Source: an uncultured Lachnospiraceae bacterium (lineage in GTDB: Bacteria > Bacillota > Clostridia > Lachnospirales > Lachnospiraceae). From it: 19,878 nt of DNA. This document shows positions 14,046 through 19,878 of this stretch, piece by piece; the stretch's first letter is position 1; every line of letters begins with the position of its first letter. Location: positions 1 to 19,878 of the forward strand of contig CAJUQO010000061.1 in assembly GCA_910588295.1 (NCBI GenBank), read 5' to 3'. A program made the position numbers and the translations under genes. A model generated the notes under the pieces. It was not told the DNA's origin. It was given only the letters and a program-made list of their open reading frames with translations, and did not search any database.

Positions 14046-14564
14046 TCAGCAGACTTCCGGTTCAGGATAATCCACGCCCTGGGTGTCCACCTCCATTTTT
14101 TCAATGATCTGATCCTCTGTCGGCCTGTCCGCGTAGTCGGTGGCCGTGCAGGCGATGCGATCCACCACATCCAGTCCCTCCGTCACCTTGCCGAAGGCGG
14201 CATAGCTGCCGTCCAGGTGGGGGCTTGTCTTATGCATGATGAAGAACTGCGAACCGGCGGAATCCGGCATCATGGCGCGGGCCATGGACAGCACGCCGGG
14301 CGTGTGCTTCAGATCGTTGGAGAAGCCATTCTCGCTGAATTCCCCTTTGATACTGTAGCCGGGGCCTCCCGTGCCGGTGCCCTGGGGGCATCCGCCCTGG
14401 ATCATGAAACCGCGGATGACGCGGTGGAAGATCAGCCCGTCATAAAATCCTTTTTTGACCAGGCTGATGAAATTGTTCACGGTATTCGGCGCGATATCGG
14501 GATAAAGCTCGGCTTTCATCACATCGCCGTTTTTCATGGTAATCGTAACGATCGGGTTTGCCAT
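14046..14564 (-). CDS. Peptidyl-prolyl cis-trans isomerase, cyclophilin type
   Basis: Cytoplasmic protein-folding enzyme that isomerises X-Pro bonds; no signal peptide is seen in its 172 residues. The active-site patterns are all present: FYDGLIFHRVIRGFMIQGG with the catalytic Arg in FHRV, then GTGGPGYSIKGEF, GVLSMARAMMPDSAGSQFFI and LDGSYAAFGKVTEGLDVV. AAAGGAG stands 9 bases before the ATG. It has a strong promoter of its own (14597-14625) that is divergent from the tsaE promoter. Close relatives are called ppiA or ppiB, but I see no basis for choosing one. Confidence 0.95.
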   Translation of the reverse strand: MANPIVTITMKNGDVMKAELYPDIAPNTVNNFISLVKKGFYDGLIFHRVIRGFMIQGGCPQGTGTGGPGYSIKGEFSENGFSNDLKHTPGVLSMARAMMPDSAGSQFFIMHKTSPHLDGSYAAFGKVTEGLDVVDRIACTATDYADRPTEDQIIEKMEVDTQGVDYPEPEVC

Positions 14565-14596
14565 CGTTTTACGCTCCTTTCACAGACATTATCGCC

Positions 14597-14625
14597 ATTA
14601 TAGCGTTTTTGTACAGTATGTGCAA
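14597..14625 (-). promoter_or_regulatory. Sigma-A promoter of the cyclophilin gene
   Basis: On the minus strand TTGCAC (14620-14625), a 17-base spacer and TATAAT (14597-14602), 33 bases upstream of the start codon. Confidence 0.8.
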
Positions 14626-14635
14626 GGGAAAACTC

Positions 14636-14664
14636 TTGAGAGGCGGCAGTCGGTGTGCTATAAT
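14636..14664 (+). promoter_or_regulatory. Sigma-A promoter of the tsaE operon
   Basis: TTGAGA (14636-14641), a 17-base spacer and TATAAT (14659-14664) with TGC before the -10 box. It lies back to back with the cyclophilin promoter, the two -35 boxes being 10 bases apart. Confidence 0.8.
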
Positions 14665-14696
14665 GTTACCGCTTAACGGGAAACAGGGAGGAAAGT

Positions 14697-15134
14697 ATGG
14701 AAATCGTGGAGAGCTTTTCGCCGGAGGACACCTTTGCCCTTGGTGTAAGGATCGGCGAAGGGGCCGAACCGGGACAAATCTATATGTTGAACGGCGACCT
14801 GGGCGTGGGAAAGACCGTGTTTACGCAGGGGCTGGCAGCGGGGCTGCAAATCCGCGAGCCCGTATCCAGCCCCACCTTTACGATCCTCCAGGAATACGAC
14901 AGCGGACGTCTGCCGCTGTATCATTTTGACGTGTACCGTCTGGGAGACGCCGAGGAACTGGAAGAGATCGGCTGCGACGACTATTTTTTCGGGAACGGTG
15001 TCTGCCTGGTCGAGTGGGCGGAGCGCATCCGGGAGTGGATACCCGACGGCGCCATGACCGTGACCATTGAGAAAGATCTGGAAAAAGGTTTTGACTACAG
15101 GAAAATAATCATAGAGGGGATGGGGGGGATTTGA
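14697..15134 (+). CDS. tsaE: tRNA t6A37 biosynthesis ATPase TsaE
   Basis: ATPase that works with TsaB and TsaD to place threonylcarbamoyl on adenosine 37 of ANN-decoding tRNAs. The 145 residues match the family. The P-loop is GDLGVGKT (33-40), followed by SSPTFTILQEYDSGRLPLYHFD (58-78 region), which binds nucleotide and contacts the partner. CLVEWAERI (103-111) is the conserved Trp-containing motif. GGGAGG lies 7 bases before the ATG. It is the first gene of an operon with tsaB (1-base gap) and rimI. Confidence 0.97.
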   Translation: MEIVESFSPEDTFALGVRIGEGAEPGQIYMLNGDLGVGKTVFTQGLAAGLQIREPVSSPTFTILQEYDSGRLPLYHFDVYRLGDAEELEEIGCDDYFFGNGVCLVEWAERIREWIPDGAMTVTIEKDLEKGFDYRKIIIEGMGGI

Positions 15135-15135
15135 T

Positions 15136-15858
15136 ATGAAGATATTGGCGCTGGACAGCTCCGGTCTGGTGGCGTCTGTGGCCGTACTGGATGAGGAGAC
15201 GTTGCTGGCGGAGTATACGGTCTGCCATAAGAAAACCCATTCCCAGACGCTGTTGCCGATGCTTGACGAGGCGGTGAAAAATATAGAGCTGGATCTGCAT
15301 ACCATAGACGCCGTCGCCGTGGCGGCGGGGCCCGGTTCTTTCACCGGACTCCGTATCGGATCGGCTACGGCCAAGGGCCTGGGCCTGGCGCTGGACAAGC
15401 CCCTGATGGGGGTGGAGACCCTGGCGGCCCTGGCTTATAATCTATATGATACGGAGGGACTGATCTGTCCGATCATGGATGCCCGGCGGCGGCAGGTATA
15501 TACCGGAATCTATCGTTTCGCCGGCCATCGTCTGGAGACTGTGTCCGGACAGGAGGCTATCGGTATAGATGAGCTGTTGAAGAAGCTGGAGGGCCTGGGC
15601 GGCCCTGTGACTTTCCTGGGAGACGGTGTCCCGGTATTCCGTCAGCGGATCGAAGAAACGTTTTGCCAGCCTTTCAGTTTTGCGCCGCCCCATCTGAGCC
15701 GCCAGCGGGCGGGGGCCGTGGGGGCTCTGGGGATGCAGTATTATAAGGAAGGAAAAATACAGACTGCTGCCGAACACCGTCCGGAATACCTGCGGGTATC
15801 CCAGGCAGAACGGGAACGGGCCGAGCGGGAGAGGCGGGCGCAGGAGGGGCAGGAATGA
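15136..15858 (+). CDS. tsaB: tRNA t6A37 biosynthesis protein TsaB
   Basis: Inactive ASKHA-fold partner of TsaD that scaffolds the t6A-synthesising complex. Of its 240 residues, the N-terminus MKILALDSSGLVASVAV is the family opening, and GPGSFTGLRIG (65-75) is its most conserved motif. PEYLR near the C-terminus is also typical. The last 15 residues are highly charged (ERERAERERRAQEGQE) and probably flexible. The stop overlaps the start of rimI by four bases (ATGA), indicating translational coupling. Confidence 0.96.
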   Translation: MKILALDSSGLVASVAVLDEETLLAEYTVCHKKTHSQTLLPMLDEAVKNIELDLHTIDAVAVAAGPGSFTGLRIGSATAKGLGLALDKPLMGVETLAALAYNLYDTEGLICPIMDARRRQVYTGIYRFAGHRLETVSGQEAIGIDELLKKLEGLGGPVTFLGDGVPVFRQRIEETFCQPFSFAPPHLSRQRAGAVGALGMQYYKEGKIQTAAEHRPEYLRVSQAERERAERERRAQEGQE

Positions 15859-16298
15859 TCATTCGTGAGATGGAAATTGAGGATCTGGAACAGGTCATGC
15901 CGATTGAGGAGGAATGCTTCAGCGTGCCCTGGACAGAAAACGGATTTTTTACTTTTCTGATCCGCCAGGACGCCCTGTTTCTGGTGGCGGAGGAAGACGA
16001 AGAGATCCTTGGATACATTGGTATCCTGACGGTGCTGGACGAGGGAGAGATCACCAATGTCTGCGTCCGTCCCTCTTCCCGGAGGAGGCATGTAGGCGCC
16101 CGCCTGCTGGAGGAACTGCTGGACCGGATGGAGACCGGCGATGTCGCGGTGATCCACCTGGAGGTTCGGGAGAGCAACGCTGCGGCCATTGCCCTCTATG
16201 AAAAATTTGGTTTTGTACGCGACGGCCTGCGCCGGAATTACTATGAGGAACCGAAAGAGGATGCCCTGCTCATGAGCCGTAAGACCCCTCCCCAGTAA
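15855..16298 (+). CDS. rimI: Ribosomal protein S18-alanine N-acetyltransferase (GNAT)
   Basis: Acetylates the N-terminal alanine of ribosomal protein S18 in E. coli; Gram-positive members lie beside tsaB as here. The 147 residues show ITNVCVRPSSRRRHVGARLL, with the acetyl-CoA loop at about 76-84. Glu103 in HLEVRESN and Tyr115 in ALYEKFGF match the catalytic pair described for RimI. The gene is the third in the tsaE operon. Its stop codon TAA lies inside the left arm of a palindromic repeat (CAGTAACAGT, 16293-16302), so the final codons belong to the repeat. Other GNAT substrates cannot be excluded. Confidence 0.93.
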   Translation: MIIREMEIEDLEQVMPIEEECFSVPWTENGFFTFLIRQDALFLVAEEDEEILGYIGILTVLDEGEITNVCVRPSSRRRHVGARLLEELLDRMETGDVAVIHLEVRESNAAAIALYEKFGFVRDGLRRNYYEEPKEDALLMSRKTPPQ

Positions 16299-16556
16299 CA
16301 GTGCAGCTTCCGGCAGAACTGTTACTGAATCCAGCCCATGGGAAGTTCGCCTGTGGCGAAGGGCTGGATTCACTCTTGGCAATATATCAATATTCTTACG
16401 GACTTTGCACCGAATGCAAAGCTCTGAGCGGAGTTGTATACTCGCGAACGTTATGATTTGCCGGCATGATCGCCCGCATATGCCCGCGAGCGCCAATGAA
16501 TCTGGAAAATTTTTTTGCTCGCGGGTATAACTCTCTCCCTTCCAGAGAGATTTTTT
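16293..16556 (+). repeat. Contiguous palindromic repeat cassette between rimI and the CxxC protein gene
   Basis: Most of the 345-base gap is a chain of abutting inverted repeats. P1 (16293-16327) is CAGTAACAGT with its exact complement around 15 bases. P2 (16327-16371) has an 11-bp outer stem GAATCCAGCCC and a 6-bp inner stem TTCGCC/GGCGAA. P3 (16371-16422) is the reverse complement of the 52-base unit at 8498-8549 (45 of 52 identical). P4 (about 16431-16533) contains CCCGCGAGC (16483-16491) and GCTCGCGGG (16517-16525). Neighbouring modules share single boundary bases. The cassette ends in a weak CTCTCT/AGAGAG hairpin followed by six T, a possible terminator. I see no protein gene in it. Confidence 0.8.
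16531..16556 (+). terminator. Weak terminator-like hairpin at the end of the repeat cassette
   Basis: CTCTCT (16531-16536) and AGAGAG (16544-16549) with a 7-base loop, then A and six T. The stem is short and only half G-C, so efficiency is doubtful. Confidence 0.35.
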
Positions 16557-16643
16557 GCCGGAACTTTCCACTGGGATTTTGCGTCTGGGTGTAGTACAAT
16601 ACGGTCTGCATACATCAGACGCCAGATACCAAGGAGGAACAAT

Positions 16644-16886
16644 ATGGAAAACCAAAGACGTGCAGAAACAAACAAAAAGATGTTTTGCAACTGCTGCGGA
16701 AAAGAGATCCGTACACACTACGGCCTGCCCGAAGAAGGGGTCTGTACGGTCCATACCGACTGGGGATATTTTTCGGACAAGGACGGGGAAAACCATGAGT
16801 TTGTGCTCTGTGAAAAATGTTACGATGCTATCACTTCCCGCTTTGTATTGCCGGTAGAAGTGAAAGAGCGGCTGGAATTAATATAA
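16644..16886 (+). CDS. Small zinc-ribbon-like protein of unknown function
   Basis: 80 residues, not recognised beyond its motif pattern. Two Cys pairs stand 45 or so residues apart: CNCC (14-17, part of FCNCCGKEI) and CEKC (61-64, in VLCEKCYDAI). The spacing suits a single structural zinc site. Between them is an acidic and aromatic stretch with VHTDWGYFSDKDGENHE. No signal peptide or membrane segment is present. AAGGAGG lies 6-7 bases before the ATG, so it is well translated. It follows the repeat cassette and precedes rnz by 42 bases, so it may be the first gene of an rnz-tsaD-ispD transcript. Similar short CxxC...CxxC proteins are often left as hypothetical. Confidence 0.7.
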   Translation: MENQRRAETNKKMFCNCCGKEIRTHYGLPEEGVCTVHTDWGYFSDKDGENHEFVLCEKCYDAITSRFVLPVEVKERLELI

Positions 16887-16928
16887 GATAGTGAGGAGCC
16901 TTTTGCTGGCTTCCGGAGGAAACTGTTC

Positions 16929-17861
16929 ATGTTGGATGTATGCTTACTGGGAACGGGGGGGATGATGCCCCTGCCCAACCGCTGGCTGACTTCTCTGATG
17001 ACCCGGTTTAACGGGAGCAGCTTGTTGATCGACTGCGGAGAGGGCACCCAGATCGCCATTAAGAAAAAAGGATGGGTATTCAAGCCGATCGATGTGATCT
17101 GTTTTACCCATTATCACGCGGATCATATCAGCGGCCTGCCCGGCCTGCTGCTGACCATGGGAAATGCAGAGCGGACCGAGCCGCTCGCTATGGTAGGTCC
17201 CAGAGGATTGGAAAAAGTGGTGGGAGCCCTGCGCGCAATTGCGCCGGAGCTCCCCTTTCCCATACAATTTTATGAGTTGTCGGCTCCCGAGGAAAAGCTT
17301 ACCCTCTGCGGGTATCAGATCACGGCTTTCCGGGTACAGCACAATGTGCCCTGTTACGGCTATGTGCTGGAAATTCCCCGGGCGGGAAGGTTTGATGTGG
17401 AGCGTGCCCGTGCCCAGGGGATTCCGCTGCCGTACTGGAACCGGCTGCAGAAAGGGGAGACGATTGCGGCCCCGGATGGGCAGACGTATACACCGGATAT
17501 GGTGCTGGGTGGCGCCCGGAAGGGCATAAAAGTGACTTATACTACGGATACTCGTCCCGTGAAAACCATCGCGGATCATGCGTCGGGCAGCGACCTTTTT
17601 ATCTGTGAAGGTATGTACGGCGAGCCTGGCAAGGAGAAAAAGGCCAGGGAATATAAACATATGACCTTTCGGGAGGCTGCCGTGCTTGCGGCCCAGGCGG
17701 AGCCGGGGGAGCTGTGGCTGACTCATTACAGCCCTTCTCTGGTCCGGCCCGACGAATACATGGAAGAGGTGTGCAGGATTTTTCCCCGGGCTGCGGCGGG
17801 ACGGGACGGAAAATCCGTGGAACTGATGTTTGAGGATGAGCAGGATATGCGGAGGACGTGA
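16929..17861 (+). CDS. rnz: Ribonuclease Z (tRNA 3' endonuclease, metallo-beta-lactamase fold)
   Basis: Removes 3' trailers from tRNA precursors that lack an encoded CCA. The 310 residues fit the short bacterial RNase Z. The N-terminal LLGTGGMMPLPNR and LLIDCGEGTQ are typical. The metal-binding motif THYHADH (His61, His63, Asp65, His66) is followed by SGLPGLL. Further ligands are likely in VQHNVPCYGYVLE, TYTTDTRP and LTHYSP. The flexible-arm region lies around 140-190. The first tRNA gene in this window has no encoded CCA, which is the kind of substrate this enzyme serves. GGAGG lies 9 bases before the ATG. The stop overlaps the tsaD start (TGATG). Confidence 0.92.
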   Translation: MLDVCLLGTGGMMPLPNRWLTSLMTRFNGSSLLIDCGEGTQIAIKKKGWVFKPIDVICFTHYHADHISGLPGLLLTMGNAERTEPLAMVGPRGLEKVVGALRAIAPELPFPIQFYELSAPEEKLTLCGYQITAFRVQHNVPCYGYVLEIPRAGRFDVERARAQGIPLPYWNRLQKGETIAAPDGQTYTPDMVLGGARKGIKVTYTTDTRPVKTIADHASGSDLFICEGMYGEPGKEKKAREYKHMTFREAAVLAAQAEPGELWLTHYSPSLVRPDEYMEEVCRIFPRAAAGRDGKSVELMFEDEQDMRRT

Positions 17862-18883
17862 TGGAAAAAGATATTCTGGTTCTGGGGATCGAGAGCTCCT
17901 GTGATGAAACTGCGGCTTCCGTGGTCAAAAACGGCCGCACTGTGCTGTCCAATGTCATCTCATCCCAGATTGATATTCATAAACTATACGGCGGGGTGGT
18001 GCCGGAGATCGCCTCCCGCAAACATATAGAACGAATCAATACCGTGATCGGGACGGCGCTTGATGAGGCGGGGGCAAAACTTTCCGATATAGATGCCATA
18101 GGCGTCACTTACGGCCCGGGCCTGGTGGGGGCTCTGCTGGTGGGCGTGGCCGAGGCGAAGGCCATCAGCTATGCGGCGGATATCCCGCTGGTAGGAGTAC
18201 ATCATATAGAGGGCCATGTGTCGGCCAATTATATTGAAAATCCGGATCTGGAGCCGCCTTTTTTGTGCCTGATCGTTTCCGGCGGCCACACCCATCTGGT
18301 GATCGTGAAGGATTATGGCAGCTTTGAGATACTGGGACGCACCCGGGATGATGCGGCGGGGGAAGCCTTTGACAAGGTGGCCCGGGCCATAGGTCTGGGT
18401 TATCCAGGCGGACCGAAGGTGGATGCGCTGTCAAAGGAGGGGAACCCTGATGCCATTCCGTTTCCCAAAGCAAAGCTGGAGGATGCACCCTATGATTTCA
18501 GCTTCAGCGGCGTAAAATCAGCGGTATTGAACTATATAAATAAGGTAAAGATGACCCACGGGGAAGTAAACCGGGCTGATCTGGCCGCGTCGTTTCAGAA
18601 ATCCGTGGTGGATATACTGGTGGAAAAGGCCATGCTGGCAGCGGAAAATTATCATATGGACAGGTTGGCTATTGCTGGGGGCGTGGCGGCCAACAGTACG
18701 CTGCGGGCGGCCATGGCATCAGCTTGTGAGAAGAGAGGGCTTCAGTTTTACTATCCGTCACCGGTCTATTGCACCGACAACGGAGCCATGATCGCCGTGG
18801 CGGCATATTATGAATATAAGAAAGGCGTTCGCCATGGTTGGGATTTGAATGCGGTGCCGAACCTCAGGCTGGGGGAACGGTGA
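17861..18883 (+). CDS. tsaD: tRNA t6A37 threonylcarbamoyltransferase TsaD
   Basis: Catalytic ASKHA-fold subunit that transfers threonylcarbamoyl to tRNA with TsaB and TsaE. It has 340 residues. MEKDILVLGIESSCDETAAS is the standard N-terminus; YGPGLVGALLVG follows. The metal-binding motif is HIEGH (His115, His119). SGGHTHLV and DDAAGEAFDKVAR contact the nucleotide, and CTDNGAMIA near the end provides the last metal-binding Asp. A GTG at 17858 is in frame, but ATG 17861 sits at a better distance from GGAGG and gives the usual N-terminus. In Bacillus this gene follows rimI directly; here it is 1.6 kb away, behind repeats and two other genes. It is coupled to rnz by a one-base overlap. Confidence 0.97.
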   Translation: MEKDILVLGIESSCDETAASVVKNGRTVLSNVISSQIDIHKLYGGVVPEIASRKHIERINTVIGTALDEAGAKLSDIDAIGVTYGPGLVGALLVGVAEAKAISYAADIPLVGVHHIEGHVSANYIENPDLEPPFLCLIVSGGHTHLVIVKDYGSFEILGRTRDDAAGEAFDKVARAIGLGYPGGPKVDALSKEGNPDAIPFPKAKLEDAPYDFSFSGVKSAVLNYINKVKMTHGEVNRADLAASFQKSVVDILVEKAMLAAENYHMDRLAIAGGVAANSTLRAAMASACEKRGLQFYYPSPVYCTDNGAMIAVAAYYEYKKGVRHGWDLNAVPNLRLGER

Positions 18884-18900
18884 TGAAGGAGGAAAAAACA

Positions 18901-19593
18901 ATGGATTGTACAGCTATCGTGCTGGCGGCTGGAAACAGCAGACGGTTAGACGCAGAGACAAAAAAACAGTATCTGGATATCGGAGGCATGCCGGTGGCAG
19001 CCTATAGCCTGCGGCGTTTCCAAAGACAGGAGTTTATCAGCCGGATCGTGCTGGTGGCCGGTCCGGAGGACATAGAATATTGTCAGAAACAGATCGTGGA
19101 TCGCTACGGTCTGACAAAAGTGGAACAGATCATACCCGGAGGAAGGGAACGTTTTGATTCCGTGTACGCTGGTCTGCGGGCCTGTGCAAGTACGGACGTG
19201 GTATTTATCCATGACGGGGCCCGGCCCTTTATTTCCGATGAACTGCTGGCGGCACTGTATGCGGACGTTGTCCAATATCGTGCCTGCATTGCCGCCGTGC
19301 CCGTCAAGGATACGATTAAGATCAGCCTGGACGGAGCCCGGATTGATCGGACGCCGGATAGGAACTCCATCTGGCAGGCGCAGACGCCCCAGGTATTTTC
19401 CTATGATCTGATCCGCCGGGCCTGCCGGGCGGCGAGCCAGGCGGGCGCTTACGGGATCACCGATGACGCTTCCTGTGTAGAACGTTACGGAAATACGCCG
19501 GTTCATCTGACCCTTGGTTCCTACGAAAATATCAAGATTACCACCCCGGAGGATCTGGCGATTGCATCTGTTTTTGCGAAAAAATATATTTAG
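18901..19593 (+). CDS. ispD: 2-C-methyl-D-erythritol 4-phosphate cytidylyltransferase
   Basis: Third step of the non-mevalonate (MEP) isoprenoid pathway: couples MEP to CTP to give CDP-ME. The 230 residues match the family. The CTP loop is AIVLAAGNSRRLDAETKKQY, slightly unlike the common GxGxRM form but with Arg15 and Lys22 in place. DGARPFI, AVPVKDTIK, QAQTPQVF and TDDASCVE are the conserved blocks for substrate and metal. AAGGAGG lies 8 bases before ATG 18901. An in-frame ATG at 18883 overlaps the tsaD stop, so coupled initiation adding six residues is possible. It is the last gene of the rnz-tsaD-ispD run. No ispF or other MEP-pathway gene is adjacent, and no clear terminator is seen before the tRNA promoter. 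Confidence 0.95.
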   Translation: MDCTAIVLAAGNSRRLDAETKKQYLDIGGMPVAAYSLRRFQRQEFISRIVLVAGPEDIEYCQKQIVDRYGLTKVEQIIPGGRERFDSVYAGLRACASTDVVFIHDGARPFISDELLAALYADVVQYRACIAAVPVKDTIKISLDGARIDRTPDRNSIWQAQTPQVFSYDLIRRACRAASQAGAYGITDDASCVERYGNTPVHLTLGSYENIKITTPEDLAIASVFAKKYI

Positions 19594-19680
19594 GAGCGTA
19601 TAATACTAGCAATGTACGGATGACAAAATGCAATGGATCGGCATGCTCCAGCGAAAAATTGGAAAAAATGAAAAAAGTTG

Positions 19681-19709
19681 TTGACAGAGGAATTATGAGG
19701 TGCTAAAAT
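19681..19709 (+). promoter_or_regulatory. Sigma-A promoter of the tRNA-Ser cluster
   Basis: TTGACA (19681-19686), a 17-base spacer and TAAAAT (19704-19709) preceded by TGC. The first tRNA begins 29 bases after the -10 box. Confidence 0.85.
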
Positions 19710-19737
19710 ACTCATTGTCTCTGTGAGAGATAAACAC

Positions 19738-19823
19738 GGAGAGGTATCGAAGTGGTCATAACGAGGCGGTCTTGAAAACCGTTTGTCCGCAAGGGCGCGT
19801 GGGTTCGAATCCCACCCTCTCCG
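19738..19823 (+). tRNA. tRNA-Ser (anticodon UGA)
   Basis: The acceptor stem GGAGAGG (19738-19744) pairs with CCTCTCC (19816-19822), with G as the discriminator base. The anticodon loop CTTGAAA carries TGA at 19773-19775, flanked by GCGGT/ACCGT. A long variable arm marks it as a class II serine tRNA. The T arm reads GTGGGTTCGAATCCCAC. The 3' CCA is not encoded. Confidence 0.97.
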
Positions 19824-19826
19824 TTT

Positions 19827-19878
19827 GGAGAAGTACCCAAGCTGGCCGAAGGGGCTCCCCTGGAAAGGGAGTAGGTCG
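19827..19878 (+). tRNA. tRNA-Ser (anticodon GGA), cut by the window edge
   Basis: Begins three bases after the first tRNA with GGAGAAG as the 5' acceptor strand. The anticodon stem CTCCC/GGGAG encloses CTGGAAA, with anticodon GGA at 19862-19864. The variable arm, T arm and 3' acceptor strand lie beyond the window. Confidence 0.9.

Noticed and set aside
13917..14603. 228-codon plus-strand frame over the end of yigZ and the cyclophilin gene
   Set aside because: It overlaps two well-supported genes and has no motif of its own.
16396..16690. Two short minus-strand frames (71 and 79 codons) inside the repeat cassette
   Set aside because: They coincide with the repeat modules and run into the CxxC protein gene. 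Repeats of this kind readily give spurious small hypothetical proteins.
15741..16796. 351-codon minus-strand frame over rimI and the repeat cassette
   Set aside because: It is antisense to tsaB and rimI and then crosses palindromic repeats; no family motif is visible.

Overview
The window looks like a chromosomal segment of a spore-forming Clostridia species, most likely in or near the family Lachnospiraceae. The evidence is a large, Alu-containing (Gram-positive type) SRP RNA, a YyaC-type sporulation protein, the dnaX-ybaB-recR gene order, a DUF5711-CvpA pair, strong AGGAGG ribosome binding sites and TGnTATAAT promoters. The taxonomic placement is inferred from gene content; no database was searched.

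Region by region. Positions 1-612 hold a scarred join between the C-terminal end of a sigma-70 family factor and the C-terminal PD-(D/E)XK half of an AAA-ATPase-like protein in a different frame. Positions 661-1908 (minus) are dinB. The SRP RNA gene (minus, about 2020-2281) has its own terminator and promoter, and its promoter lies back to back with that of a 6-phosphofructokinase gene (2446-3525). The replication and recombination group dnaX, ybaB and recR follows (3575-6134). A yyaC-type sporulation gene converges on recR with a 3-base gap. Positions 6974-10529 hold three envelope genes: a protein with a degenerate MPN (JAB) domain, a membrane segment and LysM; a DUF5711 membrane-anchored propeller-like protein; and a CvpA-family protein. 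They end at an 18-bp bidirectional terminator shared with a convergent class A penicillin-binding protein (10599-13190, minus) that has a long Glu/Lys tail. A YigZ-family protein and a cyclophilin converge at about 14030.

Positions 14697-19593 carry tsaE-tsaB-rimI, then a block of palindromic repeats, then a small CxxC protein, ribonuclease Z, tsaD and ispD. tsaE, tsaB and tsaD are three parts of the t6A tRNA-modification machinery, and rnz also acts on tRNA. The window ends in two tandem tRNA-Ser genes (UGA, then GGA cut off by the window edge).

The points most worth a second look are: an E. coli-type slippery heptamer with a well-placed stem-loop inside dnaX; an MPN domain whose three zinc ligands are all replaced by hydrophobic residues, fused to LysM; a modular family of palindromic intergenic repeats present at three sites, one of which supplies the stop codon of rimI; a phosphofructokinase with a mixed ATP/PPi-type active site; and the sigma factor/nuclease junction at the left edge. 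Nothing here is a clear defence island, prophage, insertion sequence or CRISPR array.
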